A stretch of 64,000 nucleotides of DNA from Opisthocomus hoazin (taxonomy: Eukaryota > Chordata > Aves > Opisthocomiformes > Opisthocomidae), in assembly GCF_030867145.1 (NCBI RefSeq), contig NC_134434.1, forward strand, positions 3,162,001-3,226,000. Direction: 5' to 3'. Shown piece after piece: positions 34,501 through 46,500 of this stretch. The position numbers and the translations under genes were made by a program. A model generated the notes under the pieces. That model searched no databases. It was given only the letters and a program-made list of their open reading frames with translations, and was not told the origin of the DNA. How positions within the stretch are numbered: the stretch's first letter is position 1; each line of letters begins with the position of its first letter.

Positions 34501-36428
34501 AAGGGGTTGACCACGTCTCTGCCCTCACCAAAATGACGTGGGGCCAGCAGCAGCCGGGCACGGGGAGGGACAAGGCACTGGGACGGTACCTGGAGGAAGG
34601 TCCTGTGGTCGGGGCAGGCCAGGAGACTCTGAGCCCTCTCCCTGTGCTGGCCAAGGACGTCCAGGTGGTCCTTCAGGAGGCTCCAGTCCTCCCCCACGCG
34701 CCCCAGCGCCGCTGCCTGCTCCTGCTCGATCCTGGCCACCGTCTGCCACTGGCAATCCTCCAGGGCTTTCCTCAGGAGGGTGAATTTGCTCAGAATTGCT
34801 GATTTGAGCCCCTCAGAAGACTCCTGGGTGGGGAAGAGCTGTGAGAGCCAGCACGCTCCCACCCGCTTCCCCAGCACGGAGGCGGCCGCGGTGTTACCTT
34901 GATGCTGCGCGTTTGCTCCTCCAGCTCCTGCATCTCCTGCTTGATTCTCTCCGATTCCTGCTCGGCTTTTTCCAGGGACTCTTCCAGCAGGGCCTGCGAA
35001 GGGAAGCACCAACACTCTGTGGCGCAGCACGCTGCCGCCCGCCCAGGCCCCGGGAGCCCTCTCAGGGCTGCAGGACAAGGCTACCAGGGAAGGAGAATCA
35101 TAGAATCATCTGGAAAGGTTGGAAAAGACCTCTAAGATCATTGAGTCCAACCATCCACCCAACAACACCATGCTTTCTAAACCATAGCCTGAAGGGCCAC
35201 ATCTACACATTTTTTGAACACCTCCAGGGATGGTGACTCAACCACATCCCTGGGCAGCCTGGTGCAATGTCTGACCAGCCTTTCAGTAAAGAAACTTCTC
35301 CTGATATCTAATCCAAACTTCCCCTGATGCAACCTGAGGCCATTGCCTCTGGTCCTATTGCTGGTTACCTGGGAGAAGAGACCAAACCCCACCTCACTAC
35401 ACCCTCCTGTCAGGCAGAGAGCAATAAGGTCCCCCCTCAGCCTCCTCTTCTCCAAAGTAAACAGCCCCAGTTCCCTCAGCTGCTCCTCCTAAGACTTGTT
35501 CTCCAGACCCCTCCCCAGCCTCGCTGCCCTTCTCTGGACAAGCTCCAGGAACTCAACATCTTGTAGTGAGGGGCCCAAAACTGAACACCAGGCTCGGGAA
35601 GGGGAGAGGCTGCGTCCAGGGGCACTGAGAAATGAAACCCTCTGCTGTTTTCACCCCTTTTTCAGCTGTTTCCTTTAGATGGGGTCACAAACACACACGG
35701 CACCGTTCACCCCATGCTGCTGGACTCACCCAGCTCTCTGCTGCTCCCGACAGCCCCTGGTTTCTCAGGGAGCAGCTGGGCGCTGGTGGCATCTCCCTGG
35801 CCAGAGCCCGTGCCAGCGCCCTGCTCAGCCGAGGCCGGGCACCGCTCGGCACGCGGAGGGACGTCACGTCCCCACAGCAGGGAACGGGACAGCGGGGCTG
35901 GATGCTGCGCCGCACCCCAGCCGCCGCGACTCCCCCTGCTCACCCCTCCGTCACCCCAGTCCTGCCACCCACCGTCCCCACCTGCTTTCTAGAGCGCTCC
36001 TCCTCGAAGAGCACGCGCCGGTGCCGCTGGCACTGCCGGACGGTGCAGACGCAGCAGATGCCCCGCCGCTCGTCCTGGCAGTACAGCTCCAGCGGGCGCC
36101 CGTGCTGCGGGCACAGCTCGCCGTGGGTCACCTCGCACCTCTCCGTGCCCAAGACCCGCGCCTCGGCGTCCCGCGCCAGCTCCACCACGCTGCACAGGGT
36201 GACGTTCTTCTCCAGCTCCGGGCGCCGGTCGAAGCCCCTGCGGCACTCGGGGCACGTGTAGCCCCTCTCAGCCCCGGCCGGCGCCTGCTCTTGCTTGTGC
36301 CAGTGGTTGCTGATGCAGTGCTTGCAGAAGTTGTGCCCACAGGGCAAGGTCACGGGGACCCTGAACAGCTCCAGGCAGATGGAGCACACCAGCTTCTCCT
36401 CCAGCTTCTGCGAGATGGGCGATGCCAT
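31531..36428 (-). CDS. TRIM65: E3 ubiquitin ligase TRIM65, 6 exons, 520 aa
   Basis: TRIM65 is a RING-type E3 ligase; the human protein is known to ubiquitinate the dsRNA sensor MDA5 (IFIH1). Exons: 35982-36428, 34898-34993, 34590-34823, 33927-34098, 33513-33593 and 31531-32063; all GT-AG with matching phases. Exon 1 encodes the RING ([28 protein letters not shown]; residues about 15-64) and a B-box ([29 protein letters not shown]). Exons 2-4 encode a coiled coil ([17 protein letters not shown]). Exon 6 is the PRY-SPRY domain ([66 protein letters not shown]). Human TRIM65 has 517 residues and the same exon plan. The start [15 protein letters not shown] is the first ATG before the RING. An ISRE-like motif lies about 50 bp upstream. 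Identity is very sure. Confidence 0.95.
32549..32640 (-). mobile_element. Short CR1 3' fragment in TRIM65 intron 5
   Basis: About 90 bp with the CR1 3' tail (CACAGAATCACAGAATGG) and the adjoining 3' UTR, on the minus strand. It ends abruptly near 32640. It lies between the small exon 5 and the SPRY exon. Confidence 0.85.
35096..35597 (-). mobile_element. CR1 LINE copy in TRIM65 intron 1
   Basis: About 500 bp of CR1 on the minus strand starting with the ATCATAGAATCAT tail. It is more diverged in sequence from the other copies and seems to belong to a different CR1 subfamily. It lies in the intron after the RING/B-box exon. Confidence 0.92.
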
Positions 36429-36477
36429 CCTGCCCTGCGCCGGGGATCGGGGAAAGAAGCTGGCGAAAGAAGTCGGG

Positions 36478-36489
36478 GAAATAGAAACT
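36478..36489 (+). promoter_or_regulatory. TRIM65: ISRE-like element upstream of TRIM65
   Basis: GAAATAGAAACT matches the GAAANNGAAACT core of the interferon-stimulated response element bound by ISGF3 and IRFs. It lies about 50 bp upstream of the TRIM65 start codon, so in the promoter or 5' UTR. A second GAAAGAAG run lies nearby at 36452-36472. It fits a role of TRIM65 in antiviral signalling; binding is not shown. Confidence 0.55.
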
Positions 36490-38400
36490 CAGCGGTGCAG
36501 AGGAGGAAGAGATGGTGACGCTGAGCCCAGAGGCGGGTCAGGGCTCCGAGCCAGCCTTGCTCTTAAAGTGACACCCAGTGGGTGCCCTCTCGGCCACGCT
36601 GGCTGTGCCACGCGCCGGGGAGACGATGGGGAGGGTCAGAGCTGCTGCCCCCGGGGAGAGGGAGGGCTGCGCAGCACGGCTGGAGGCCCCGGGGAGGACG
36701 AAACGCTGCAGTGACAGCACAGGGAGACGCACGCGAGAGGCTGACGAGGTTCGGAGCAACGTGCGTTTCCCCAAAGGCGTGTGCACGGGCACACACACGA
36801 CGTGCAATTCCATTTCACTCCTTTTTTGCCCTTTGAGGGAACTTCCCGGCATCCTCGCCTCTGCCAGAGCTGGGTCCCCGAGCAGAGCGTGGCCGTTCTC
36901 CCCGGCAGAGACCTCAGCACAGCGCTGCTGGCATCTGCCACCCTGGGAATCTGCGGAGAGGGGCACCCACCGCTGCTGCAGCCACTTGTCACCCCCTCTG
37001 CAGCGACAAGGGCTGTGACACACGCCAGCAGCCGGCCAGGGCCACATCCCACCCTTGCATCTTGCCATTTTAAACCACAGCTCCCGCTGCCTGCACATGG
37101 CCTCGTGCACACCCACCACTGCTTTTCCTACGAAGTTCCTCGCAGCGCCCGCGCACATCAGCGCTCCAAAACGCAAGACGTCATCCGGGCAGGTGGAGTC
37201 TTCTGCCCGGAGGAGACAGCGGTGCCTGTGCACGGCTTACCTTCGCCTTGCCTTCAAACAGCTCTGTTTCAGGAGAAAAAGCTGCCAGCCTTCCAGTCCA
37301 AACCTTATCTCCTCACCCTCACAGACGCGCTGTCGCTGGCACACAGTCCCAGGCAGCTGCCCAGGATGGCCGCGGTTTGCAGCGGTTCTGCAGCCTCCCC
37401 ACGCCGTACGGCTTCGCTTTCACCCACACAGGCAAGGCCGAGCAGCCAGGAGGTCCGCGCGGCAGCCGGGGAGCTCGCCGGTGGGCTGCAGGATCAGAGC
37501 GGTTTCTCTATCACAGGCAGGCTCAGAGCCACCCCCCAGCCCACCCCTGGACTCAGGAGGTGACCCGGGATCTGTCACAACTCCCTGCACACCCCAGCAA
37601 AGCTCCAGCCCCCAAAACATTTCTTTGGGCTGAATCTGCAAACACTGACCAAACATTCAAAGCTCAGAGAGGGGCATAACGAGACCTGGAACCGCAGGGC
37701 ACCTGCACTCCCACTGCAGTCACCGCAGCAGCTGATTCACCCTGGCTGAACCCAGACCACAGAACACCTCGGGGTGGGAGTACAGGGAGCTCAGGCGTCG
37801 CTGGTAACGGCCCCAGGCAACGGCAGTGGGGAGGCATCTCAGCACAGTCTCAGTTGTTTCCTGGAGGGTCTTATTTCCTGAGGAAGGGGGAAACCTCACA
37901 AAAAAAAACTTACTGGGAACGGGCACCTGCAATGGCAGGAACATGTTGGTATTTGGGGGTTTAAACATGTGAAGGGGGGATGCACAGAGCACCCTGCAGA
38001 GCAGAGCAGCAAGCAGAGCCTCTCCGCAGCTTGACCGGCAGCAGCAGAGTGCCAGGCCACCGGCGCACATCTGCCCAACCCCGGCGGCTCTGCAGCTCTG
38101 GTTTTCCTCCACACCAGGTACGTGCTAACGGGGAGCGAGGGGCAGGAGCCTGAGCTCCTGAGCTCCACGTCCTTGGGCAGCCTTTGGGAGAAGGCAGCTC
38201 CACAGACGTTGGCCCTGTGCAGGTTTACCACCCGCGTAGCTGCGCTCTTCCCATCCGAAGACATCCAAGAGGGGAGAGACCTCAGGCAGGGGAAGGGCTG
38301 CCCTTCCGCCCCGCACCCTGCTGAGCTCCCCAGCTCCGCGCCAGCTGGCTGGGACACCAAGCTCTTCCCCAGAAAGACAGCTCTGCCAGCACTGCTCAGA
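36490..38400. other. Intergenic, TRIM65 to MRPL38
   Basis: No gene or known repeat was recognised. Several overlapping open frames on both strands are GC-driven and have no family resemblance. The right part may include the end of the MRPL38 3' UTR. Confidence 0.5.
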
Positions 38401-38405
38401 GTGTG

Positions 38406-38411
38406 TTTAAT
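38406..38411 (-). terminator. MRPL38: Candidate MRPL38 poly(A) signal
   Basis: The minus strand reads ATTAAA about 470 bp after the MRPL38 stop codon. No AATAAA lies closer. The choice is tentative. Confidence 0.25.
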
Positions 38412-38880
38412 CAGACTCATCACTTTAAGAGGACTGCACAAATGAAAGCCGACACAGTCCTGAACCGCAGCGCTGTACGAGGAAATCCAGGCTGGCCTGG
38501 CTCCGTTTGTTCCATAAACCAGCAAAAAGAGAACGTGATCCTTTGAGAGAAACAAGGCAGGGCATCTCCGGGGACTCTACCCTGCCACCGTCACTCCTCA
38601 GCTCTGCTACAGAATCAGTAGCAAGATTTCAGCCTGGCCACGGATTTGCTTTCATCTATGAACGTCCTCTTTCAGCAGCCTTCTGACCGCACAGCTGCCG
38701 GCACTGCGAATGCCTGCTGCCCCCAGCCAAGGGGAACTGGGACCGAGACTCCGTCGTCTCCCTCCCGAGGCGCAGGCAGCTCTCAGCTGCACAGCTGGGT
38801 GAGCACAGGGAAGCCGGCAGCCCCCCCGGCACAGCTGGCACCCCGGCGTACACCGGAGCGCCTCGAAGGAGGCCGGGCCC

Positions 38881-41800
38881 CTAGTAAATGCCGTAGGTGG
38901 GCTCCTCGCTGTCTCGGTATCTGTCCAGGTACCTCAGAGGCTGGTGGCGTGGGAACTTCAACTGCGGAGGGTGGTAAACGGGCGGCCGCACGAATTCAAA
39001 CACGGGCTCCCTCATGTCTGTGAAGGGGCGATACAGAACGTTAGCAAGGGGGCTCAGGTGCAAGCCCCAGGCCCTCCCTCCACCTGCAAGGGCCTCCCAG
39101 CGCACAGGGGACCAGGGCTGGTCAAGCACGCCCTGGTGAAGGCTCTCAGCGTTGTTTTAAAATGCTCGTTCAAAACAGCCTTTCAGAGGTTGTGTGCTCC
39201 GACTGCCGTCAGTTCGGTGAAGGACGGCTCAGGAAGCACCAGCCTGTGCTGTACCAGATCCAAGACAAGTGCTGGGACCAAGCAAGCACCTCCAGCCACA
39301 GCTCGCTCACTGGCCCCGTGTGTTACCCGCAGGGCCACGTCCCAGCCCACACACGCACGGCCCCCCCAGCAGCCCTGCACGGTGCAGTTCTTACTGAGAA
39401 GCTGATGGAAGACCCAAGTAACGGAGCTGTCCCACTGACACTGGAAGAACGCCAGCCCTGCCGGGGTCATTGCATCCTCGTGCTTTCTGTAGAAGTCAAA
39501 CGTGCTGAAGGTTCGCATCTTGAGGCTGTGGCTGGAAAGAAGACACAAGCACCAGAGGCGAGGTGAATCTCTTTTACTGCAGCACCCTGGTAGGCAACTA
39601 CTTCCCCACATCACCCCAGAGTCTGTAAAACAGAGGTGGAAAAGGAAGTCACAAAATCTCCCATCTTCTCCAGCTCTGCGCACACTTCTGCCCCGGGCAG
39701 GGCAAACCACTCTCTTAACAGCCTGGTTTCAAGCAAGAGGACTTTGCAGTGGCTGCAGGGCCGGGATTGTGGATTCAGGCAACACACAAACTCAAAGCAG
39801 CCCTGAACAACGCTGCAGGTTAAAAGGAACTGCTCTCTTACAGCAGTAAGAAGCTTGTGATCACAACAAGCACTAACAGCCAAGCCAAGTGAACGTGAAG
39901 ATGCCCAGTGAGAGCCTGAATTACCACGGCATCGGCCGAACATCCTCGCTGAAATCTATGGGGCAGTCTTGCTTGAAGAGGAGGAAGACGAAGCGATGGT
40001 AGCCAGTCCCCATGGCAGGGAAGGGGGGCAAGTAATGGCAGATCTCCTCACCCGACTTGATGTCGCTGCCTGGGATGTTCGTCCTGAGCACAAAAGAAGT
40101 TTACTTCACTATATATCCACTCATTTCCCTGCACTAGGACCAGCGGATTCACCCAGGATTGCAAATCACTCTGTGCTATGTTTTGACGTGAGTTATGCCC
40201 TTTTGACAAGTGAACAGATAGCAGAGGCTGCTTTCACTGGAAGAAAAATCACAGCCAGTGATCTGAGTGCCAAACAGGAGCAACACCTGAAGCACTGTGT
40301 CTTTAGCAGGACCCAGGGCACAGGGTAAGGCAGCTAACGGCAGCGGCACCGGAGAAAGCCACGGAGCTGCCTTAGCGAGCGCTTGCTCCTGAGCTCTGCC
40401 TGCTCGGCCCGGGCTTCCCCTGAGCTAAGAGCGTGCGGCTCTGGCCGCAGTACTCACACCAGCCAGTGCAGGTACTCCGAGTCCGTGTCTCTTAAGTGTC
40501 CATCTGAAACGCACACAACAGAGAAAGGCGACTTAGGGACACCCCGGCGCTTGCACCAACCCCAAAACAAAATCGCCCGGACCCGCTCTGAACGGAGAGA
40601 GCAGCTTAAGACCCCCCAGCATTCCTCTCCTAGCAGAAAACTCATTCGTATAGGATTGAGCTTAAAATGAGGAGCAAAGAACTGTACAGATATAATTCCA
40701 AGATTAAGCAGACTTCTAGGTCAGCTGCTTCACTTCACTGTGCCTTGGTTTCTCAGGGCGAACAGCGTCAGCTAACCTGCCTCCCAGGCAGACTGCCAAG
40801 GGGGAGAGGAGTCTGGGGGCAAACAGAAGACAGGAGTCAGGGAACTGTTTCCTCTACACTGACACACGTCCTCTTGTGTCACTGTCCCATCTCTCAACTG
40901 CTAGAGATGTGGGGAGGCTACAATCTTTCCTGCACATGTAATATGTCCCTGCTTAGCTTATATCACATCATCTCTGGCTGTGCAGCCAAAAGAAACAGGA
41001 GCTAACCAAAAGCAGAGTGAAACAACCCAGTTTAAACATGCGTTTTTTTAAAGAACTTGCTACTTACCTGGATTTGTGAGCAACAAAGTCCACAGGGAGC
41101 CTTCATCTGCCTCGTATGACACTGCAGGGGCACGGGAAGCCTAAAGCAGCAACACAAAGAGAAAGTAAATCACTTGAACAGCAGGTTCCATCAAGACCAG
41201 ATCATGATTCCAAGGCACAGAATGTGAACTTGTCACAGGCATGGCCACGGCACACTGCAGACCGGGCATAGCCATGCCATCAAGTAATGCAGCTCTACCC
41301 GGAGAGCTCCCCCAGAGTGCTCGTAAACACGAGCCTGCCGACAGACAACGATCCTGTGGCAAAGCTCCGTCCTTATCACATCCAAGAAACACATTTCCTT
41401 CACCCCAGACCCTTGGAAAAGAAATCTCCCAGAATGAATAATGCTCGTGAGCAGCATCCGACAGAAACCCCCAGGCTTCCCACGGGGTCGAGGCTGTTCC
41501 CAGCTCCCCTCACGCACCTCTGACGGAGTCACCATGTTCCCATAGTAGACCGGCACGAGGTACTCATCTTCTTGGCTGTACTCCACCCTCAGGGCAACCC
41601 AGGGGGTGAACGTGGCCCCCTTGAACAAGTCACGAAATATCCCACAGTGCTCTGCCACGCGCTGCTTGTGGAACGGGCCGCTGGTCTTCTCCCACTCAGC
41701 TCGGACTTCATCGAGGGGGATCAGCACTGCAAGGAGAGAGAAACGCTGCAGGAGGCAGCTGGGCACCCAGAGCGGCCGGGCAGGGCGGGAGGGAGGTGGC

Positions 41801-42979
41801 GAGGCACAGACCAGTCCGGAGCCGCGCTGCTCTTTCCATCTCGGCATTCTGGCGGTTCTCCCTCAGGACCTTTCTCCTTTCCTTGATTTGCTTTGCCTGC
41901 AGCAGCTTTGCACGTGGCAGGCTGATGTTGGTCTTCGGCTCTTCAGAGAAGAGTGAAAAAAAATCACGTACGTGAAAAACGTGAATACCCAAAACACCCA
42001 AACACAGAACCCCTACAAAATGTTAGAGCGCTTGTGAAAGAGATGCAAACTTCAAGACATCAGAGACTCGATCCTACCGCCTCCCCTCTGCACCTCCACG
42101 CTTCTGCTCCCTCCTCCTCCCCAAGGCACTGCTCTCCCCGGCCCGCAGGTTTGCCCGCTGCTGAGCAGGGCTGGTCCCTGTCACGGCTCAGCGCGGCAGC
42201 GGCCAAACCGCACCATCTGTTGTGGGCCTAAAGCTCCGGTTCCTGCTCTGCTTTCTCCAACACTACCGGGGTCCCAAGGAATCACTTCTTCACCCTGCTC
42301 CGCGTCTCTCGGCAGGTCCTGACCGGCCAGAAAGCCGCCATCCGTTTCCCCTGGAGGCGTTTGCGCTCTGCAAACTCCTGCCCTGGAGAAGGGCCAACCC
42401 CGTGCCAAAGCACCGCGCCAGCTCTCTACGGGGCGGGTCTGGGGGCAAACCCGAGGCCCCACGACGGCTTCCCCTGACCTTCAGCAGCCAGAGCGCGCGG
42501 GCGCGGCTCCTCCGGCGGGTACCTGCCCGGGGCCTGGTGTGCTGCCGGTACGTCTTCCACCACCGCGGCTTCCTGCTCTCCTCCTCCGCCAGCCTGAAGT
42601 ACCGGGTGAAGCTGCGGTATTTTTCCAGCGCTTCCAAGTTGCTGACATCAATATCCTCGTTGGGCATCGGGCCCAGCGGGGCTGCCCGCTTGCAGAGCGC
42701 AGCTGGAAGCCGAAAGAGCTCCCGGTTTATACGGAGAGCGGCAATGGAGGCTGAGAGGGCCCGGGGCGGGCGGTGCGCGGTCCCGGGCCGGGGCCACCCC
42801 CTCCAGGCACGCCTGGGGAACCCTCCCTGCCCCCCGAAAGGCTCCCGCCGCCCACCCGTGGGGAACCGGGGCGCCCACCCGTGGGGAACCGGGGCGCCCA
42901 CCCGTGTCTCACCGGCCGTGCCGAAGGCCCGCCCGCCCCGGAGGCCGCACCCCGCCGCTCTCAGCAAGGGCGCCGCCAT
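38881..42979 (-). CDS. MRPL38: Mitochondrial large ribosomal subunit protein mL38 (MRPL38), 9 exons, 378 aa
   Basis: MRPL38 (mL38) is a mitochondrial ribosome protein with a PEBP-like fold in the central protuberance of the large subunit. Exons: 42913-42979, 42523-42702, 41812-41940, 41518-41726, 41068-41140, 40458-40503, 39925-40083, 39395-39531 and 38881-39017. They total 1137 nt and all phases agree. The N-terminus [20 protein letters not shown] is an Arg/Ala-rich mitochondrial presequence. Conserved blocks are [78 protein letters not shown] and the C-terminus [16 protein letters not shown], nearly the same as human MRPL38 (380 aa). The start sits at the edge of a CpG-rich promoter with two RFX X-box motifs. 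Identity is very sure. Confidence 0.96.
42851..42905. repeat. 24-bp tandem repeat in MRPL38 intron 1
   Basis: CCCACCCGTGGGGAACCGGG with its flank is repeated about 2.3 times. It lies inside the first intron, which is only about 210 bp long. Confidence 0.85.
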
Positions 42980-42998
42980 GATGCGCGCCGCCCGCAGA

Positions 42999-43104
42999 GA
43001 AAGGCCCCCGTTACCATAGCGACGGAGGCTGCGCCGCGCAGGGTCTGGCCTGAAAGGCCCCCCGGTGCCATGGCAACGGGGCTGCCTCGCGCAGTGCCTG
43101 ACTG
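42999..43104 (-). promoter_or_regulatory. MRPL38: MRPL38 promoter: 53-bp tandem duplication with two RFX X-boxes
   Basis: Two diverged 53-bp units (42999-43051 and 43052-43104) both begin GAAAGGCCCCC and each holds an X-box-like site: GTTACCATAGCGAC at 43010-43023 and GTGCCATGGCAAC at 43065-43077. The second is close to the GTTGCCATGGCAAC consensus of RFX factors. A third, more decayed unit may follow from 43105. The block lies 20-125 bp upstream of the MRPL38 start codon. Confidence 0.6.
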
Positions 43105-43450
43105 GAAACGTCCCCACGGCCCCGCCGGGACGGGCTGCCCCAGCCCATCTCCGCCGTCGCCCCTCTGTCCCCAGCGCAGAGCCCGCTGCGGGGAGCGGAG
43201 CGGCCCCGCCGTCACCCCGGGACAGCAGGGACGGGAGGGGAGGCGAAGCCCAGCACAACAGCCAGGTTCCTTCAGAAAAAGGGCCGGAAAGGAAAAGCTG
43301 GCGCTGGGGAACGTCGGCGCCTTGCCCAGCCTCGGGACGGACAGACTGACAGACAGACAGACTGCGGCTGCACGGCCCCCGGGGAGAGGTTTCATGCTCC
43401 TCAGGGACCGTTTTCAAAGAGAACGCAGTTTCACCTGAGAACGAGGAGTG

Positions 43451-43456
43451 TTTATT
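43451..43456 (-). terminator. FBF1: FBF1 poly(A) signal
   Basis: The minus strand reads AATAAA about 100 bp after the FBF1 stop codon, followed by a T/G-rich stretch on the + side complement. This gives a very short 3' UTR and places the FBF1 end about 450 bp from the MRPL38 start. Confidence 0.7.
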
Positions 43457-43556
43457 GTTTGTTTCCCTGCCCGCCGTCCCCATGCGGAGTTGCCCAGCAG
43501 CCTCCTGCGAGGACGGACACAGCCGTCCCCGGGGAGCACGCGCAGAGGCCACCTCC

Positions 43557-46500
43557 TCAGTCTGACAGAGATGAGGTGGTGTAGGACGCTTTCTTCAGGG
43601 TCTCCAGGAAGAACTGCTCCTCCTCTAAGAAATCGTGGTCCTGAGAAGAGAGGAAGGATGGATGGGATGGACACCAGAGTGCCACAGAAACGGGGTGGCT
43701 GTCCCGGGTGTCGCTCACGAGCGAGGGAGGCACCCCAGGCCCTCCTTCAGGCAGTGAGCAGCGGGCAGGTACCCATCCGTGGTACCCCTGAGGCGTATGG
43801 GCTCCCCCCAAGACCATAACCTCACACTCCGCACGAGACCCACAGAGGAGGCCTCAAAGAGCGTCCCCACCTGGGAAAAAACGCAGCAGGGAAGCGGGGG
43901 GCTGATAGGAAAGGCAGGGGACATCACAAAGCCAGGGTCAACACCCACCCAGGGATGGGGTGAGGAGCGGGACAACCCCACCGAGCCAAGGACGACGTCC
44001 ATCTCAAATTGGACATCGCGCCAACCTGAGACAAGCTGGCAGGATCCACCCTTCCTTGCTTCTGGTGCCACTCCCCTTGGTGCCCGTGGTTTCTGCGAGC
44101 CCTCCCAGCCCAGCCCAGCAGCTCAGCAGTGATCTCAGGAGACATCCCACCCTGGGGCTATCAGGCTTTGCCCAGCCCTGCTCCCACCCAGCTAGGCTGA
44201 AGCCCCTTCCAGCCCCGCTCTCCCCACCGCCTCACCTGCTGAGCCCTGTGCTTCAGCAGCAGCAGCTTGGCGTAGAGCTCGGAGGGACCGGCCATGGCCA
44301 GGGTTTCCCTGCTACCCCCCAGGCTGTGCTGAGGGAGCACCCTGATGGGAGGTGGAAAGCCTGGAATGAGAGCCCGAGTGTGGGGTGCTGCCACCACCAG
44401 AGAAGTCCAGACGGAGACAACAGAGCATCCCGTTTTCTGCTGCCTCCCTGTCCCTGCAGCAGGGCCCTCCCCAGCCTCCTGGTGCAAATGGGCTTTAACC
44501 CACCCACCTCTCCCTTCCTGCGCCCTCTGCCCTCTCCTGGCACTGCCCTGGCTCAGAGCGCTTCGCTGAGCTCCTTCAGAGGATGAGGAGGCCAACACCA
44601 ACTCACATCTGAGGTTTATGTACAGGGGAACTATAACAGCTGCCAGGAACATCCCAAACCTCCTGAGAAGTGGAATACAAGCACAGCTGCCCCTCAGCAT
44701 GTCCCTTCCCACCCGCAGCACGCAGGAAGCCTTACACAGCGCACTGGAGAGGCCTTTCGTAGGGGCACCGAGGTCCTGGTCTGCGGTCAGCAGCATCATG
44801 GGGTTGCTGGGCAGCTCCTCACGTAGCTGTTGGAGCTGTCTCCTCTGGTGAGCCATGCTCAGCCACTCCTGCCCCGTCCCCAGGAAAAAGAGAGAGAGAG
44901 AAGCTGTTGGCAAATGTTCAAAGTCCTTGGCACAGCAGCTGCAGACCGAGAAGGGAAGACGAGGGGGTATTTGCCTGGTGCAGACGCTGTTCCTGCTGCT
45001 TCAGCTGCTCCAGGTGCTGCTGCAGGACCTGCAGCCTGGTCTGGTGCTCAGACTCCACCCGGCACGCCTCCTGCAGGGCTCGCTCCCCTTCCTCGTACTT
45101 CTGGGACGAGAGCTGCAAGGCAGAGCGGCCGGGGAGGCTGGGGACAGGGACCCTTGCTGCCCTGCGGCAGGGCTCCTTCGTGCATCCCCTTATTCCCCTC
45201 CCGGGACAGGGTGAGGATGCAAGACTTCGGGAGGGGCGTGAAACCCCAGCTTTGCTGCCTGCCCGTGTGATTGCAGCGCAGATGCTCTGCCTACCTTGGT
45301 CAAGCTTTTAATCTCCTCCTCCCGCTGCTGGACGCGCAGTGCAGCCCTGTTCACCGCCTTCTCCATCCTCAGCTCCTGCCAGGCCTTGTCCAGCAGCTCC
45401 CTGTCCCTTGCCAGCTGCTCCTCCTTGGCTTTCAGCTCACGGTCCCAGATCTTCAGCTCTGCCTGCTCCTAGGATGGGCACAGGGAAAACCAATGTGTTA
45501 CCTGCCCTGTCCTGGACACCACCTCATGTCTTCCCAAGAGATGGGAGAGATCTGCCCCCGCTGAGCTCCTCCTGTGTTCCCATTTGGGGTGCAGAGCAAC
45601 ACCACCAGGTACTCAAGCAGTGCCCTCATCCACCCACCCTTGGAGAGCAGAGCTGGGATTGTGCAGACACACACACACACTCTTTCCCCAGAAAGGATGG
45701 AGCCCCTCACCATCTTACACAGCCTAAAATATGCTCAAGGCACAGCACGTTCTCACCAGTGGAAATACCCAGCCTGAATGGTTATCTTCCACCCTGGTAG
45801 CCCTTAAAAATGCAGCTCTGCTGCCCTGTCTGTGCCAGATACCCCCTCTGGACAGCCCTGGGGGGAGCAGAACTGGCTCCAGACACATCCCCAGGAACGG
45901 GGAGGTTTGCCTAACCCACCACAGGGGTTTCCTCTCACCGGACTTGTAACAGAGGTGGCTGCGCCTGGTCTGGCTGCCCAAACTCCTCACAGGCCAAGGG
46001 GAGAGGCAGAGTGGACTGATGCTTCAGTCAACATCTGCAACAGGCTGGTGGAGGCTGTTGCTGGAACAGCCTGATTCTCGCCACACCAAGTGACATCTCT
46101 CTCTCAAACACTTCAGGCAGCTCTGAACATCTCCCCTGCAGGCAGGACCCATCTGTGAGCCTGCCAGGCAGCGCTGGAGGCCACGGGAAGGGGCTCCGCT
46201 CCCCTACCTTGGCCAGGCTCATGATGGTGCCCTCCCTCTTGGAGTCCATCTGCAGGGCTCGGTCCATGTCACGCTCCATCCGCTCTTTGCTCAGCTGCTG
46301 CTGGGTGTGAAATTCAGCCCACTCGGCCGCCAGCTTCTGCCGCTCCTCTGAGCACTTCCGCATCACCGACTTCTGCTCCTCCAGCAAAGCGCTCTGGAGA
46401 GCATTGCAAGAGAGGGAGAGAGAAACCACTAAGTCTCATTCGCCGTAGGATTTGTCTCCTTTAACCCATCTCTGCCACTAAACCCAACGCAAAATCTAGT

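Noticed and set aside
39925-40503. Suspected one-base frame break between MRPL38 exons 6 and 7
   Set aside because: On recounting the bases the exon is 159 nt, and the phase and the total of 1137 nt agree. It was a counting slip.
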